The notes below the pieces were generated by a model. The model did no database searches, was not told where the DNA came from, and worked only from the letters and a program-made list of their open reading frames with translations. A stretch of 64,000 bases of DNA, taken from positions 1 through 64,000 of the forward strand of contig CAIVGN010000127.1 of the NCBI GenBank assembly GCA_903905455.1. Reading direction: 5' to 3'. Position 1 is the first letter of the stretch; each line of letters starts with the position of its first letter. Both the position numbers and the translations under genes were made by a program. The stretch comes from an uncultured Archangium sp. (GTDB taxonomy: Bacteria > Myxococcota > Myxococcia > Myxococcales > Myxococcaceae). Below are positions 51,314 through 60,870 of the stretch, piece by piece.

Positions 51314-52099
51314 ATGGCGGCGCAGCCCCTCGACGACGAGAAGACGGCGGCGTTCACGCTGGGGCCCCCGCTCGCCGGGGCCGACCTCGCGGTGCTCCTG
51401 CTCCACGGCTTCACCGGCAGCCCGTGGGAAGTGCGCCCGCTGGGTGAGGCGCTGGCGGCCCGGGGCGCCCACGTGGTGTGCCCGCGACTGCCGGGCCACG
51501 GCACCACGCCCGAGGCGATGTTGTGGGCCGGCCACCGCGAGTGGTTGCGCGCGGCCCAGGCGGCGCTCGACGGGCTCTCTGGCGCGAAGAAGGTGGTGCT
51601 CGGGGGGCTGTCGATGGGCGCCCTGCTGGCGATGGTGCTCGCCGCGCGGCGCACGCGGCGGGTCGACGGGCTGGTGCTGATGGCCCCGGTGCTGCGGGTC
51701 AAGTCGCGCCAGGCCAGGGCCCTGCGCCGCGCCCGCTTCCTGCCGCTCTTCGACCTGGGCGAGCGGTGGATCCAGAAGAAGACCACGGACATCGCGGACG
51801 ACGAGATCCGCGCCACGGCGCCTTTGCTCCCCCGCTTCCCGCTGGCCCGCATGTTCGACCTCTTCGCCCTGCAGGACCTCGCGCGCGACGCGGAAACGCG
51901 GCTGACCTGTCCCTCGCTGATCATCGGCGCGGTGCACGACCACGTGGTCGAGACGAACGAGGTGCTGGCGCTCGCCGACCGGCTGCCCTTCTCGAAGAAG
52001 GTGCTCCTGCAGCGGGGCAACCACATCATTCCCCGCGACCTCGATCGCGCCGTGGCCTTCGCGGAGATCGCCCACTTCCTGGACGCGGTGGCACGGTGA
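51314..52099 (+). CDS. Alpha/beta-hydrolase (monoacylglycerol lipase/esterase-like)
   Basis: A 261-residue hydrolase with LLLHGFTGSPWE (oxyanion HG), nucleophile elbow GLSMGA (Ser), catalytic Asp near IIGAVHDHVV and His in GNHIIPRD. Resembles carboxylesterases of the Est30/YvaK type that act on short acyl esters. Its stop overlaps the GTG of the kinase gene (GTGA), so the two are translationally coupled, an unusual pairing. Confidence 0.9.
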   Translation: MAAQPLDDEKTAAFTLGPPLAGADLAVLLLHGFTGSPWEVRPLGEALAARGAHVVCPRLPGHGTTPEAMLWAGHREWLRAAQAALDGLSGAKKVVLGGLSMGALLAMVLAARRTRRVDGLVLMAPVLRVKSRQARALRRARFLPLFDLGERWIQKKTTDIADDEIRATAPLLPRFPLARMFDLFALQDLARDAETRLTCPSLIIGAVHDHVVETNEVLALADRLPFSKKVLLQRGNHIIPRDLDRAVAFAEIAHFLDAVAR

Positions 52100-55000
52100 C
52101 CATCTTCGGGGGCCGCTTCACGCTCGAGCAGAAGCTGGCGTCGGGCGGCATGGCCGAGGTGTTCCTCGCGCGGCAGGCGGGCATCGACGGGTTCGAGAAG
52201 CTGGTGGTGCTCAAGCGCATCCTGCCGCACCAGTCGGACAACCCCGAGTTCGTGCGCATGTTCCTCGACGAGGCGCGCATCGCCGCCGACTTGAGCCACC
52301 CCAACGTGGTGAACATCTTCGACGCCGGCCAGGCAGACGGGCAGTACTTCATCACCATGGAGTACCTGCGCGGCCGCGACGTGGCCTCGGTGTTCCACGA
52401 GACCAGCCGCCGGCACGAGCCGCTCGCCCTGGGCGTCACCCTGCACTGCCTCATCGACGCGGCGCGCGGGCTCCACGCGGCGCACACCAAGCAAGACCTC
52501 GCGGGCCGGGCGCTGCGCATCGTGCACCGCGACATCTCGCCGCCGAACCTCTTCGTCACCTGGGACGGCGTGACCAAGGTGCTCGACTTCGGCATCGCCC
52601 ACGCCGCGACGCGCAGCACCAGGACCGAGGTGGGGGTGGTCAAGGGCAAGCTCGCCTACCTCTCGCCCGAGCAGCTCGAGGCCCAGGAGCTCGACGGCCG
52701 CTCCGACCAATTTGCCCTGGGCATCGTCGCCTGGGAGCTGCTGACCGGGCACCGGCTCTTCCAGAAGCCGTCCGACGCGGAGGCCCTGCGCGCCATCCTC
52801 GAGCACCGCATCCCCGACCCCAGCACGCTGGTGCCCGAGCTCCCGAAGGGCGTCGAGGCCATCGTGCTCAAGATGCTCTGCGCCGAGCGCGACGCGCGCT
52901 ACCCCGACTGCGCGGCCGTGGCCGACGCGCTCGAGGCCTGGCTCGACGAGCACACCCAGGCCCACTCGGCCAACCGGGTGGCGCTGGCGCTCAAGGCCCT
53001 CTTCCCCGACCCCACGCTGACCCCCACCAGCGGGCCCGCGTTGCAGCCGACGAAGGAGACGGTGCTGCCCAAGCGCGCGCCCGACCCGACGACGAGGTCC
53101 ACGCGCAAGCGCCCGCCGCTCCCGCAGGAAGACGTGTTCCTCGCGGCGGTCTCGGAGTTCCTCAACGAGCGGCCGGGGCGCACCAACCTCCTGCCGCCCG
53201 CGGGGCCCTTCGTGGGGCGCGAGGTCGACCTCTCAGCGCTCGAGGCCGCGCTCACCGAAGAGCACACCCGGCTGGTGACGGTGGTGGGCTTTGGCGGCGT
53301 GGGCAAGACGCGGCTGGTGCGCGAGCTGGCGTGGCGGCTGCGCGAGCGCTGGGCGAAGCAGGGCGGCACCTGGTTCATCGACCTCGCCGACGCGCGCTCG
53401 GCCGACGACGTGTGCAAGGCCATGGCGCACGCGCTGGCGGTGGACGTGCCCCTCGACGCCACCGCCGACACCGTCACCCAGACCGGGCGCACCCTGCGCA
53501 GCCTGGGGCCGGCGCTGGTGGTGCTCGACAACTTCGAGCAGGTCATCGACGCCGCGCCGCGCACGCTCGGGGCGTGGCTCGACTTCGCCCCCGACATCCG
53601 CTTCGTGGTCACCAGCCGCGAGTCGCTGCGGTTGCCAGGCGAGCAGGTGCACCCGCTCACCGCGCTGGCCACCTCGGGCGGCAGCGCGTCGGAGGCGGTG
53701 CAGCTCTTCATCGCCCGGGCGCAGCTGGTCGGCGCCCGGCCCACGGCGGCCGACCTCGGCACCATCGCCGCCATCTGCGAGCGCCTCGAGGGCCACGCGC
53801 TGGCCATCGAGCTGGCCGCGGCCCAGCTGCACACGCTCACCGCGCAGGCGCTCTTCGACCGGCTGTCGGCGCGCTTCGAGGTGCTCCAGCTGGGCGCCGG
53901 CACCGGCCGCCACGACACGCTGTGGAACACCATCGACTGGAGCTGGCAGCTGCTCACGCCGGTGGAGCAGTCGGCCCTGGCGCAGCTCTCGGTCTTCCGT
54001 GGGGGCTTCACGCCCGAGAGCGCGGTCGAGGTGCTCGACCTCACCGGCTTCACCATCGCGCCGCTGCGCCTCGAGGTGGTGGCCGCGCTGCACCGCAAGT
54101 CGTTGCTCACGCACACCGTGGCCGCCGAGCTGCCCGACGCGCTGCGCCTGGGGATGCTGGAGAGCGTGCACGAGTTCGCCACCCTGAAGCTCGAGGGGCT
54201 GGGGGGCACCGCCGGCGCCCGCTCGCGCCACGCCGCGCACCTGCTCACCCTGGGCCAGGCGTCGCTCGCGAAGCTGGGCACCGAGCGTACCGAAGAGGGC
54301 ATGAGCGAGCTCTTCGTCGAGCGCCAGAACCTCACCGAGGTCTTCGAGCGGGCCCTCTCGACGCTGCCCCCGACGAAGGAGAGCGCCCACGCCGCCCTGC
54401 GCGCGCTCAACGTGCTGGAGCCCATCATCGTGCGCACCGGGCCCTACGGCTCGCACCTCGCGCTGCTCGACGACGCGCTGCGCGTGGGCCGCTCGGTGGG
54501 CGTGGACGCCGAGAGCCTGGCCATCGGGCTGCGGCAGCGCGGCAACGCCTGGCGCGTGCGCGGCCGCCTGGCCCCGGCGGTGGAAGAGCTGACCCAGGCG
54601 CTCACCCTGGCGCGCACCACGCAGAGCGGCGCGTTGCTGGCCCGCGTGCTGACCGACCTCGCGGTGGCGCGCTTCGTCTCGGGCAACGTGGACACCGCCC
54701 TCGAGGGCCTCGAGGAGGCGATGCACGTGGCCCGCGCCGCCGACGACAAGGCGACGCTCATCGAGACCCTGGCCTACGCGGGCATCGTGCGCGTGGCGCG
54801 GCACGAGCCGACCGAGGCCATCATCTGCTGCGACGAGGCGCTGCCCCTGGCCCGCGAGCTGGGGGACCGGCTCAACGAGGCCCGCATTCTCGGCACCATG
54901 GGCAGCATCTTCCAGGACCAGGGTCGGCTCGAGCTGGCCCACGCCTTCTTGAAGGACGCCGTGGCGCGCTGCCGGGCCATCCGCGAGGTGCGGCTCCAGG

Positions 55001-55422
55001 GCTTCTTCCTGGGCAAGCTCTCGCACCTGCAGCTGGAGCGCGGCGAGCTGACGAAGTCACACGCCACGGTGCTCGAGGCCCTGGGGCTGCTCAGCGACGT
55101 GGGTGACGTGCGGCACGAGGGGCTCTTCCTCACCTACCTCGCGTCGCTCGAGGCGGTGAACGGCCACACCGACGCGGCCCGCAGCGCCCTGGGCTCGGCG
55201 AAGGTGCGGCTCGACAGCGTGAAGGACCCGCTGCTCCTCACCGCGCTGGCCCTGCGCAACATGATGGTCGAGTTCAAGGCCGCCAACGCCAGCCGCACCG
55301 AGGCCCAGGCGCTGCTCGACGACGTGAAGGCGCCCCGCGGCAACCGGCGCGCGCGCGTCGACCAGAGCGAAGAGGTGCGCCTGGCCGCGCGCATGCTCGA
55401 GCGCTTCCTGCGCGCCCCCTGA
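52096..55422 (+). CDS. Ser/Thr protein kinase fused to NB-ARC-like ATPase and TPR domains
   Basis: A 1108-residue cytosolic regulator. The N-terminal Hanks-type kinase has Lys40 (VVLKR), HRD with Asp146 and DFG with Asp164, so it should be active. Residues 290-385 are a Pro/Thr linker. An AAA-like NB-ARC ATPase follows: P-loop GFGGVGKT (398-405), Walker B LVVLDNFEQV, and RFVVTSRES. The last 400 residues carry helical repeats of TPR type (GNAWRVRGRLAPAVEELTQAL). This resembles signal-transduction ATPases (STAND). Partner and substrate are unknown; possibly regulates the coupled hydrolase. Confidence 0.9.
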   Translation: MTIFGGRFTLEQKLASGGMAEVFLARQAGIDGFEKLVVLKRILPHQSDNPEFVRMFLDEARIAADLSHPNVVNIFDAGQADGQYFITMEYLRGRDVASVFHETSRRHEPLALGVTLHCLIDAARGLHAAHTKQDLAGRALRIVHRDISPPNLFVTWDGVTKVLDFGIAHAATRSTRTEVGVVKGKLAYLSPEQLEAQELDGRSDQFALGIVAWELLTGHRLFQKPSDAEALRAILEHRIPDPSTLVPELPKGVEAIVLKMLCAERDARYPDCAAVADALEAWLDEHTQAHSANRVALALKALFPDPTLTPTSGPALQPTKETVLPKRAPDPTTRSTRKRPPLPQEDVFLAAVSEFLNERPGRTNLLPPAGPFVGREVDLSALEAALTEEHTRLVTVVGFGGVGKTRLVRELAWRLRERWAKQGGTWFIDLADARSADDVCKAMAHALAVDVPLDATADTVTQTGRTLRSLGPALVVLDNFEQVIDAAPRTLGAWLDFAPDIRFVVTSRESLRLPGEQVHPLTALATSGGSASEAVQLFIARAQLVGARPTAADLGTIAAICERLEGHALAIELAAAQLHTLTAQALFDRLSARFEVLQLGAGTGRHDTLWNTIDWSWQLLTPVEQSALAQLSVFRGGFTPESAVEVLDLTGFTIAPLRLEVVAALHRKSLLTHTVAAELPDALRLGMLESVHEFATLKLEGLGGTAGARSRHAAHLLTLGQASLAKLGTERTEEGMSELFVERQNLTEVFERALSTLPPTKESAHAALRALNVLEPIIVRTGPYGSHLALLDDALRVGRSVGVDAESLAIGLRQRGNAWRVRGRLAPAVEELTQALTLARTTQSGALLARVLTDLAVARFVSGNVDTALEGLEEAMHVARAADDKATLIETLAYAGIVRVARHEPTEAIICCDEALPLARELGDRLNEARILGTMGSIFQDQGRLELAHAFLKDAVARCRAIREVRLQGFFLGKLSHLQLERGELTKSHATVLEALGLLSDVGDVRHEGLFLTYLASLEAVNGHTDAARSALGSAKVRLDSVKDPLLLTALALRNMMVEFKAANASRTEAQALLDDVKAPRGNRRARVDQSEEVRLAARMLERFLRAP

Positions 55423-55431
55423 AGAACGGCC

Positions 55432-55947
55432 TCAGCGCGTCAGGCGACCGACGTGCAGGCCCTGCGTCGGGGCGTGCACCGCGAACTGGTGGCCGTCGCT
55501 CAGTGCCACCAGCGCGCTGCCGATCCCCAGCCCGAGATCTCCCGGGCGCCCCGAGAGCTTGACCACGCCCTTCGCCTTTCCGGTGCCGTCGGTGAACTCG
55601 ACGGTGACCTCGGTGCGCGTCCCGTCGTGGCCGTCACCCGAGACCTTCAGCTCGGTGACCCGCGCCCACGTCGCCTGTCCCGACACGAAGAGCGACATCG
55701 CCCGCCCCTGCACGGACAAGCGGCCGAGACCGAGCAACACCGCCCCCGCGCCGACGATGCCGGGCAGCACCAGCCACCAGTCCTTGACGCTGCGCAGCTC
55801 GAGCCGCGCCCACAGCACCATCGCCGCCAGCAGCCCCAGCCCCACGAAGACGAGGTTCCACGCGCGGCGCTTGCCCCGGGCGAGGAAGGGCTCGGCCCGG
55901 TACGGGTCTCGCGGGGGAGGCGCGCTCAGCTCGGGCGGCATGTCCAT
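55432..55947 (-). CDS. Membrane protein, DUF3592-like
   Basis: A 171-residue protein with two transmembrane helices (about residues 30-46 and 55-75), then a beta-rich cytosolic or periplasmic domain (ATWARVTELKVSGDGHDGTRTEVTVEFTDGTGKAKGVVKLSG), the layout of DUF3592 proteins. ATG 55947 chosen; an upstream GTG would add 16 residues. Convergent with the kinase gene and divergent from tetR. Confidence 0.7.
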   Translation of the reverse strand: MDMPPELSAPPPRDPYRAEPFLARGKRRAWNLVFVGLGLLAAMVLWARLELRSVKDWWLVLPGIVGAGAVLLGLGRLSVQGRAMSLFVSGQATWARVTELKVSGDGHDGTRTEVTVEFTDGTGKAKGVVKLSGRPGDLGLGIGSALVALSDGHQFAVHAPTQGLHVGRLTR

Positions 55948-56015
55948 GGGCGCCCGGAGCCTACTCGCCCCGGGTGAAGGAAGATCTTGCGCCACGCGCC
56001 GCGCCGGTTACTTAT

Positions 56016-56029
56016 TGACCATCTGGTCA
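56016..56029. promoter_or_regulatory. Perfect palindromic TetR operator
   Basis: TGACCA-TC-TGGTCA, a 14-base perfect dyad 15 bases before the TetR-family gene's ATG. Similar TTGACC...GGTCA dyads are seen with TetR regulators of YhgE-type genes, so autoregulation and control of the next gene are likely. Confidence 0.7.
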
Positions 56030-56044
56030 GTACTGGAGCACGCC

Positions 56045-56638
56045 ATGACGGGTCTACGCAAGAGCAGTGACGAGCGCCGCGCGCAGTTGTTGGAGGCCGC
56101 GCGGGCCGTGGCCATCGCCGAGGGCCTGGAGAACGTGACCGGCCGCAAGGTGGCGGCGAAGGCCGGGCTCTCGAGCGGGCTGGTGTTCTTTCACTTCAAG
56201 GGTCGCGACGCGCTGCTCGAGGCCCTGCTCGACACGCTGCTCGAGGACATCTTCGGCGCCATGGAGGTGCCGCCCGGCGACGGCTCCCCGGAAGAGCGCT
56301 TCATGCACTTCCTGGCCAGCCGCATCGACCGCGTGCGCCGCGAGCGCCGCCAGATGGAGCTCTTCATCGACTTCTGGGTCTTAGGCGTGCACGAGCCGGC
56401 CATTCGCAAGCGCATCCGCGAGGGGCTCGAGCAGTACCGCGCCAAGGTGCGCACCCTGTCGACCGAGCTGGCCGAGCGCCGCGGGCACCTCACCGGTGAC
56501 GGGCTGGCCACGGTGGCCGTGAGCTTCATCCTGGGGCACGCGCTCCAGGTGGTGATGGACAGTGGCCGCGTGGACACCGCGGAATACCTCGAGACGGTGC
56601 ACGAGCTGCTCGCGCCGAAGAAGACGGTGCGCGCGTGA
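56045..56638 (+). CDS. TetR-family transcriptional regulator
   Basis: A 197-residue repressor. N-terminal helix-turn-helix: LLEAARAVAIAEGLENVTGRKVAAKAGLSSGLVFFHFKGRDALLEALL, matching TetR. The C-terminal ligand domain is variable. It overlaps the YhgE/Pip gene (GTGA) and a palindromic operator lies just upstream, so it probably represses the pair. Ligand unknown. Confidence 0.9.
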   Translation: MTGLRKSSDERRAQLLEAARAVAIAEGLENVTGRKVAAKAGLSSGLVFFHFKGRDALLEALLDTLLEDIFGAMEVPPGDGSPEERFMHFLASRIDRVRRERRQMELFIDFWVLGVHEPAIRKRIREGLEQYRAKVRTLSTELAERRGHLTGDGLATVAVSFILGHALQVVMDSGRVDTAEYLETVHELLAPKKTVRA

Positions 56639-58650
56639 AGCTCCTGGACGACGTGAAGAAGGTGCTGCGCTTCGATCTCGCCTTGTTCCACGGGCGGCCG
56701 CGGCTGCTCTTGGCGTGCCTCGGGGTGATGCTGGTGCCGGCGCTGTATTCGTCGATCTACCTGAGCTCGACGTGGGACCCGTACTCGCACATGGACCAGT
56801 TGACCGTGGCGGTGGTGAACCTCGACCAGGGGGCCGACGTGCGCGGGCGCCACGTGGTCATCGGCGATTCCATCGTCGAGCGGCTCGAGCAGAAGCACAC
56901 CTTCCAGCTGCGCACGTTGCGCGACGAGACGGCCGCGCGGGCCCTGGTGCGCTCGGGCGAGGCGGCCTTCGCGGTCATCGTGCCCGAGGCCATGAGCCAG
57001 AACGCCATGCGCGCGGCGGCGGCGAGCCCGGCCCGGGTGCGCATCGTGTTCTCCGAGGGCAACAACTTCATGACCGGCACCGTGGCCAGGCGCTTCGCCG
57101 ACGAGCTGACGCGCAACACCAACGAGGTGCTCAACACCGAGCGGTGGACGGTGGTGCTCGATACGGTCGACGCCTCGCGGGGCAACATCGAGAAGTTGAA
57201 GGACGGCGTGGGCAAGCTGAAGGACGGCGCGGCGCTGCTCGACGAAGGGCTGCTGCGCGCGAAGGACGGCGCGACGAAGCTGGCCGCGGGCTCGGAGCGC
57301 GCGAAGAACGGCGCGGCGCAGCTCGACGACGGCGCGCACCAGGTGGCCGACGGTACGCAGGCGCTGACGAGGGGCGTGGCGCAGCTCGGCGGAGGCCTGC
57401 GCCAACTCCGCGATGCGCTGCCGGCGCAGGAGAAGCTCGACGCGCTCTCGGGTGGTGCACGGCAGGTGGCGGCGGGCGAGGCGCAGCTCAGCGCGGGGCT
57501 CGAGAAGCTCGCCGACGGCACGACCAGGGCGAAGGACGGCGCGACGAAGCTCAAGGAGGGCACGGCGGGCATTCCCCTCGTGGGCGCTCGCGTGTCGGCC
57601 GGTGCAGGGAAGCTCGAGGCGGGGCTCGCCCAGCTCGAGACCGGCGCGCGCGCGGCGAAGGAGGGCAGCGTGAAGTTGGCCGACGGCAGCGCGAAGGTGG
57701 CTGACGGTGTCGACGCGTTGACCTCCGGGGTCACCAAGGTGACCGCGGGCGTGCGCACCATGACTGACAAGCTGCCCACCGACGCGAAGCTCGAGCAGCT
57801 CGCGGAGGGCTCGCAGCGCGTGGCTGGGGGCGCGGGCTCGTTGCACGAAGGGCTGGGTACCTTGTCCAACGGAAGCCGGCAGCTCGAGGGCGGCATCACG
57901 CAGCTCTCGAATGGCGCGACGCGGTTGTCGGATGGGCTCGAGGCGTTGTCGAAGGCGCTGCCAGGCTCGGTGGACGGGCTCGAGGGTGACGCGCACGGGC
58001 TCGCGGCGACGGTGCAGCCCGAGCTCGAGTCGCTGACCACGGTGGGCGCCTACGGCAACTCGATGGTGCCGTACTTCCTGGGGCTCTCGCTGTGGGTGGG
58101 CGTGGTGATGATGGGCTTCATCTTCCAGCTGCGCTGGTTCCCCTCTCGGGTGCGCGACGCGCGGAGCCTGGCGCTGGTACTCGGGCGCCTCGCGGTGCCG
58201 ATGGTCTTCGTGCTGGGCCAGGCGACGCTGCTGACGTTGGCGCTGCGCTTCGTGGTGGGGGCGACGGTGCCGTCGTTGCTCACGCTGTGGCTCATCGCGC
58301 TGGTGACCTCGGCGGTGTTCCTCACCGTGCTGGTGATGTTGGTGGGGCTCTTCGGCGACATCGGCAAGGTCATCGCCCTGCTCTTCCTGGTGTTCCAGAT
58401 GGGCGCGAGCGGCGGCGTGTTTCCGCTCGCGTTGACCAGCGAGCTGTTCCGCAAGGTGCACCCGTGGGTGCCGTTCTCGTGGGTGGTGCGCTCGGCCCGC
58501 GCGGCGTTGTTCGGGGCCTACGACGGCGCGTGGTTCTCGGCGCTGGCGGTGCTCGCGCTGTTCGGCGTGGCGTCCATCGCCATCACGGCGATCGCGGCCC
58601 GGTGGAAGTTCGTGGCGCGGCACCGCTTCGCCCCGTTGATGGACGTCTGA
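56635..58650 (+). CDS. YhgE/Pip family membrane protein (ABC-2-type, phage infection protein-like)
   Basis: A 671-residue inner-membrane protein. One N-terminal TM helix (residues 22-40), a large extracytoplasmic region with repeating LxDGAxxL/GAxxLxDG coil repeats (about 180-460), and five C-terminal helices (about 480-650) of the ABC-2 type permease fold. In Gram-positives, Pip serves as a phage receptor or exporter; in proteobacteria a transport role is inferred. GTG start overlaps tetR, indicating one operon. Confidence 0.88.
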   Translation: MKLLDDVKKVLRFDLALFHGRPRLLLACLGVMLVPALYSSIYLSSTWDPYSHMDQLTVAVVNLDQGADVRGRHVVIGDSIVERLEQKHTFQLRTLRDETAARALVRSGEAAFAVIVPEAMSQNAMRAAAASPARVRIVFSEGNNFMTGTVARRFADELTRNTNEVLNTERWTVVLDTVDASRGNIEKLKDGVGKLKDGAALLDEGLLRAKDGATKLAAGSERAKNGAAQLDDGAHQVADGTQALTRGVAQLGGGLRQLRDALPAQEKLDALSGGARQVAAGEAQLSAGLEKLADGTTRAKDGATKLKEGTAGIPLVGARVSAGAGKLEAGLAQLETGARAAKEGSVKLADGSAKVADGVDALTSGVTKVTAGVRTMTDKLPTDAKLEQLAEGSQRVAGGAGSLHEGLGTLSNGSRQLEGGITQLSNGATRLSDGLEALSKALPGSVDGLEGDAHGLAATVQPELESLTTVGAYGNSMVPYFLGLSLWVGVVMMGFIFQLRWFPSRVRDARSLALVLGRLAVPMVFVLGQATLLTLALRFVVGATVPSLLTLWLIALVTSAVFLTVLVMLVGLFGDIGKVIALLFLVFQMGASGGVFPLALTSELFRKVHPWVPFSWVVRSARAALFGAYDGAWFSALAVLALFGVASIAITAIAARWKFVARHRFAPLMDV

Positions 58651-59161
58651 GCAGCCACACCACCGCTGCCGCGAGCGCCGTCTTGAGCACGGCGCCCGGC
58701 AGCAACCGCAGGAAGCCGGGCTCGAACGCGCCGCCGAGGCCGAGCTTCATCGACAACCGCAACACGCCAGGCACCAGCACCACCAGGTGCCCCAGGGCCA
58801 TCACCGCCAACAGTCCCGGGAAGCTGCGCGCGCGCGACGAGAGCGCACCGACCGCCGCCGCCGCGAGGAGAAAGCCCAGCAGGTAGCCGCCCGTGGGCCC
58901 GGTGAGCACCGCGATGCCCGACGCGCCACCGGCGAAGAACGGCGCCCCGAGCACCCCCTGCAGCAGGTACGCGGCCACGGCGGCGACAGCGATCCGCGCG
59001 CCTGCGAGCGCGGCGAAGATCAACAGCGCGAGGGTCTGACCGGTCACCGGCACCGGCCCCAGCGACAGTTCCACGCGGGCAAAGAGCGCGAGGACCCACG
59101 AGCCCAGAAGCACCAGGCCCATCGTGGAGAGGAACTTCGGCCACCGCATGGACGCGCTCAT
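58583..59161 (-). CDS. bioY: Biotin transporter BioY
   Basis: S-component of an ECF-type biotin uptake system; a 192-residue integral membrane protein with six hydrophobic segments and the BioY signatures LGPVPVTGQTLAL and GAPFFAGGASGIAVLTGPTGGYLLGF. Start placed at ATG 59161; ATG 59149 is possible. Its C-terminus runs antiparallel into the YhgE gene for 68 bases. No BioM/BioN energy module is adjacent, so it may act alone or share one. Confidence 0.88.
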   Translation of the reverse strand: MSASMRWPKFLSTMGLVLLGSWVLALFARVELSLGPVPVTGQTLALLIFAALAGARIAVAAVAAYLLQGVLGAPFFAGGASGIAVLTGPTGGYLLGFLLAAAAVGALSSRARSFPGLLAVMALGHLVVLVPGVLRLSMKLGLGGAFEPGFLRLLPGAVLKTALAAAVVWLLRRPSTGRSGAAPRTSTGPRSP

Positions 59162-59219
59162 GGCATCCCGTGGGCCTCGACGCACCGGAGTTCCCCTGTG
59201 GAGTAGTTTCGGTTCCGTC

Positions 59220-59780
59220 ATGGTGCCTCCCGCGCAGCGCCCTCCACTCGAGCCGTCACTCACCGCCGCGGAGTTGGTCGACGGAGCCTGGAGGGAGAAG
59301 CCGGCGCCTGACCGGAACCACGCCAACGCGCAGGCAGGAGCGACCACCGCGGTTCGCGGGCCCTTTCACCGCAAGAGTCAACCCGGCGGTCGCGGCGGGT
59401 GGTGGATTCTCACCGAGGCAGACGTGCGACTCGGCGCTGAAATCTTCCGACCCGACATCGCTGGTTGGCGCCGCGAACGCGTCCCCGTCCTCCCCGACGA
59501 ACGTCCGCTGACCGCCACGCCCGACTGGATCTGCGAGGTCATCTCCTCGTCCAACCGCGCGCATGACACCGTGCTCAAACAGCGCCGATACCATCAGGCG
59601 GGTGTGCCCTGGTACTGGCTCCTCGACCCTGAGGCGGGGACCCTGATCGTCCTGAAGCACGAGCCGCAGGGGTACCTCGAGTTGCTCGTGGCCGAGCGTC
59701 ACGAGGTCGTCCGACCCGAGCCTTTCGCCGCGGTGCAGGTGCGCGTTGGCCTGCTCCTGGGCGACGACCCCGAAGAGTGA
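59220..59780 (+). CDS. Uma2-family endonuclease-like protein (DUF820)
   Basis: A 186-residue PD-(D/E)xK-fold protein: EPSLTAAELVDGAW, then IFRPDIAGW (active-site Asp), CEVISSSNRAHDTVLKQRRYHQAGVPWYWLLDP (the E-V-x-S/T and K-xx-Y motifs). This is the Uma2 family, common in cyanobacteria and myxobacteria, of unknown biological role. Divergent from bioY by about 60 bases. Confidence 0.85.
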   Translation: MVPPAQRPPLEPSLTAAELVDGAWREKPAPDRNHANAQAGATTAVRGPFHRKSQPGGRGGWWILTEADVRLGAEIFRPDIAGWRRERVPVLPDERPLTATPDWICEVISSSNRAHDTVLKQRRYHQAGVPWYWLLDPEAGTLIVLKHEPQGYLELLVAERHEVVRPEPFAAVQVRVGLLLGDDPEE

Positions 59781-59844
59781 GCGGTGACGTCGCGCCGTTC
59801 GTGCTCCTCGTCCAGGAGCGCCCGGCTAGCGTCCCCTCCCGCAC

Positions 59845-60870
59845 ATGACGAACGCCACGACCGCGGGGACGAGCGCTGGGCTGCAGGTGTTGACGCAGGC
59901 GAATGCCGCGGCGTTGCTCGTCCAGGAGCGCCTGGTGGTGGTGGACTTCTGGGCGGCGTGGTGTGGCCCGTGCCGCCAGTTCGCGCCGGTGTTCGCGCAG
60001 GCCGCGAAGCAGTTCCCCGAGGTGGTGTTCCTCAAGTGCGACACCGAGGCGCAGGAAGCGCTCGCCGCGAAGCATGAGATCCGCAGCATCCCCACGCTGA
60101 TGGCCTTCCGCGGGGGCAAGGTGGTGCAACGCGACTCGGGCGCCATGGCCGCGCCGGCGCTGGCGCAGTTCATCGCGCGGGCCGCGAGCGTCAACCGGCA
60201 CTGGGTTTCGACTGACACGTCACCGTGGGCCTGGCTCGAGCGTCGCGAGGCCGTGGTGCGCTCCGACGACGACGAGGACGAAGCGGACACCGAGCCGGAC
60301 CTCTTCTCGTCGGTGATGACGCTCTCCGGCGCGATCCGACGCGGCCTCTACCGGGACCTCGCGGCCGCGCTCAACGGCCAGGAGGCCGAGCACGCCGCGG
60401 TCCTGGCCGAGCTCGCGCCGGCGTACCTGTGGCTGCTGGTGCAGGGGCACCCCGCGCTGAGCACGCTGACCGCGAACGCCGCGCAGCACCTGGTGACCCA
60501 GGGCGCCTTCGAGCCGGCGTGGGTTCTCTACGACGCGGTGGTGGAGACCGAGATGGACCCGGGCGTGGCCGCGAACCCGCTGTACGCGGTGCAGGACGAC
60601 AACCACCACCTCGGCGTCGACGCCCCGCGCGCGCGGCGCTACCTCGAGCGTTGCCTGCCCCACGCCCCGGCCAACCCGCCCATCTGGCTCAACGCGGCCT
60701 GCGTGCAGATGGAGCTGCGCGACCCCGATGGCGCGCTGGAGTCGCTCGCGTTGGCCAAGCAGCACGGCTGCGATCTCGGCCCCTACTTCGCAGAGAAGCT
60801 CTTCGTGCCGGTGAAGGCAGACCCGCGCTTCCTCGCGCTGCAGGGCAAGCCAGCGCCGCGGAAATGGTGA
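59845..60870 (+). CDS. Thioredoxin fused to TPR-like C-terminal domain
   Basis: A 341-residue cytosolic protein. The first 105 residues are a complete thioredoxin with WAAWCGPCRQF and cis-Pro (IRSIPTLMAF). The remaining 230 residues contain helical repeats (PAYLWLLVQGHPALSTL ... ALAKQHGC) resembling TPRs. Longer than typical TrxA (105-110). The extension may bind clients or target the reductase. ATG 59845. Confidence 0.88.
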   Translation: MTNATTAGTSAGLQVLTQANAAALLVQERLVVVDFWAAWCGPCRQFAPVFAQAAKQFPEVVFLKCDTEAQEALAAKHEIRSIPTLMAFRGGKVVQRDSGAMAAPALAQFIARAASVNRHWVSTDTSPWAWLERREAVVRSDDDEDEADTEPDLFSSVMTLSGAIRRGLYRDLAAALNGQEAEHAAVLAELAPAYLWLLVQGHPALSTLTANAAQHLVTQGAFEPAWVLYDAVVETEMDPGVAANPLYAVQDDNHHLGVDAPRARRYLERCLPHAPANPPIWLNAACVQMELRDPDGALESLALAKQHGCDLGPYFAEKLFVPVKADPRFLALQGKPAPRKW

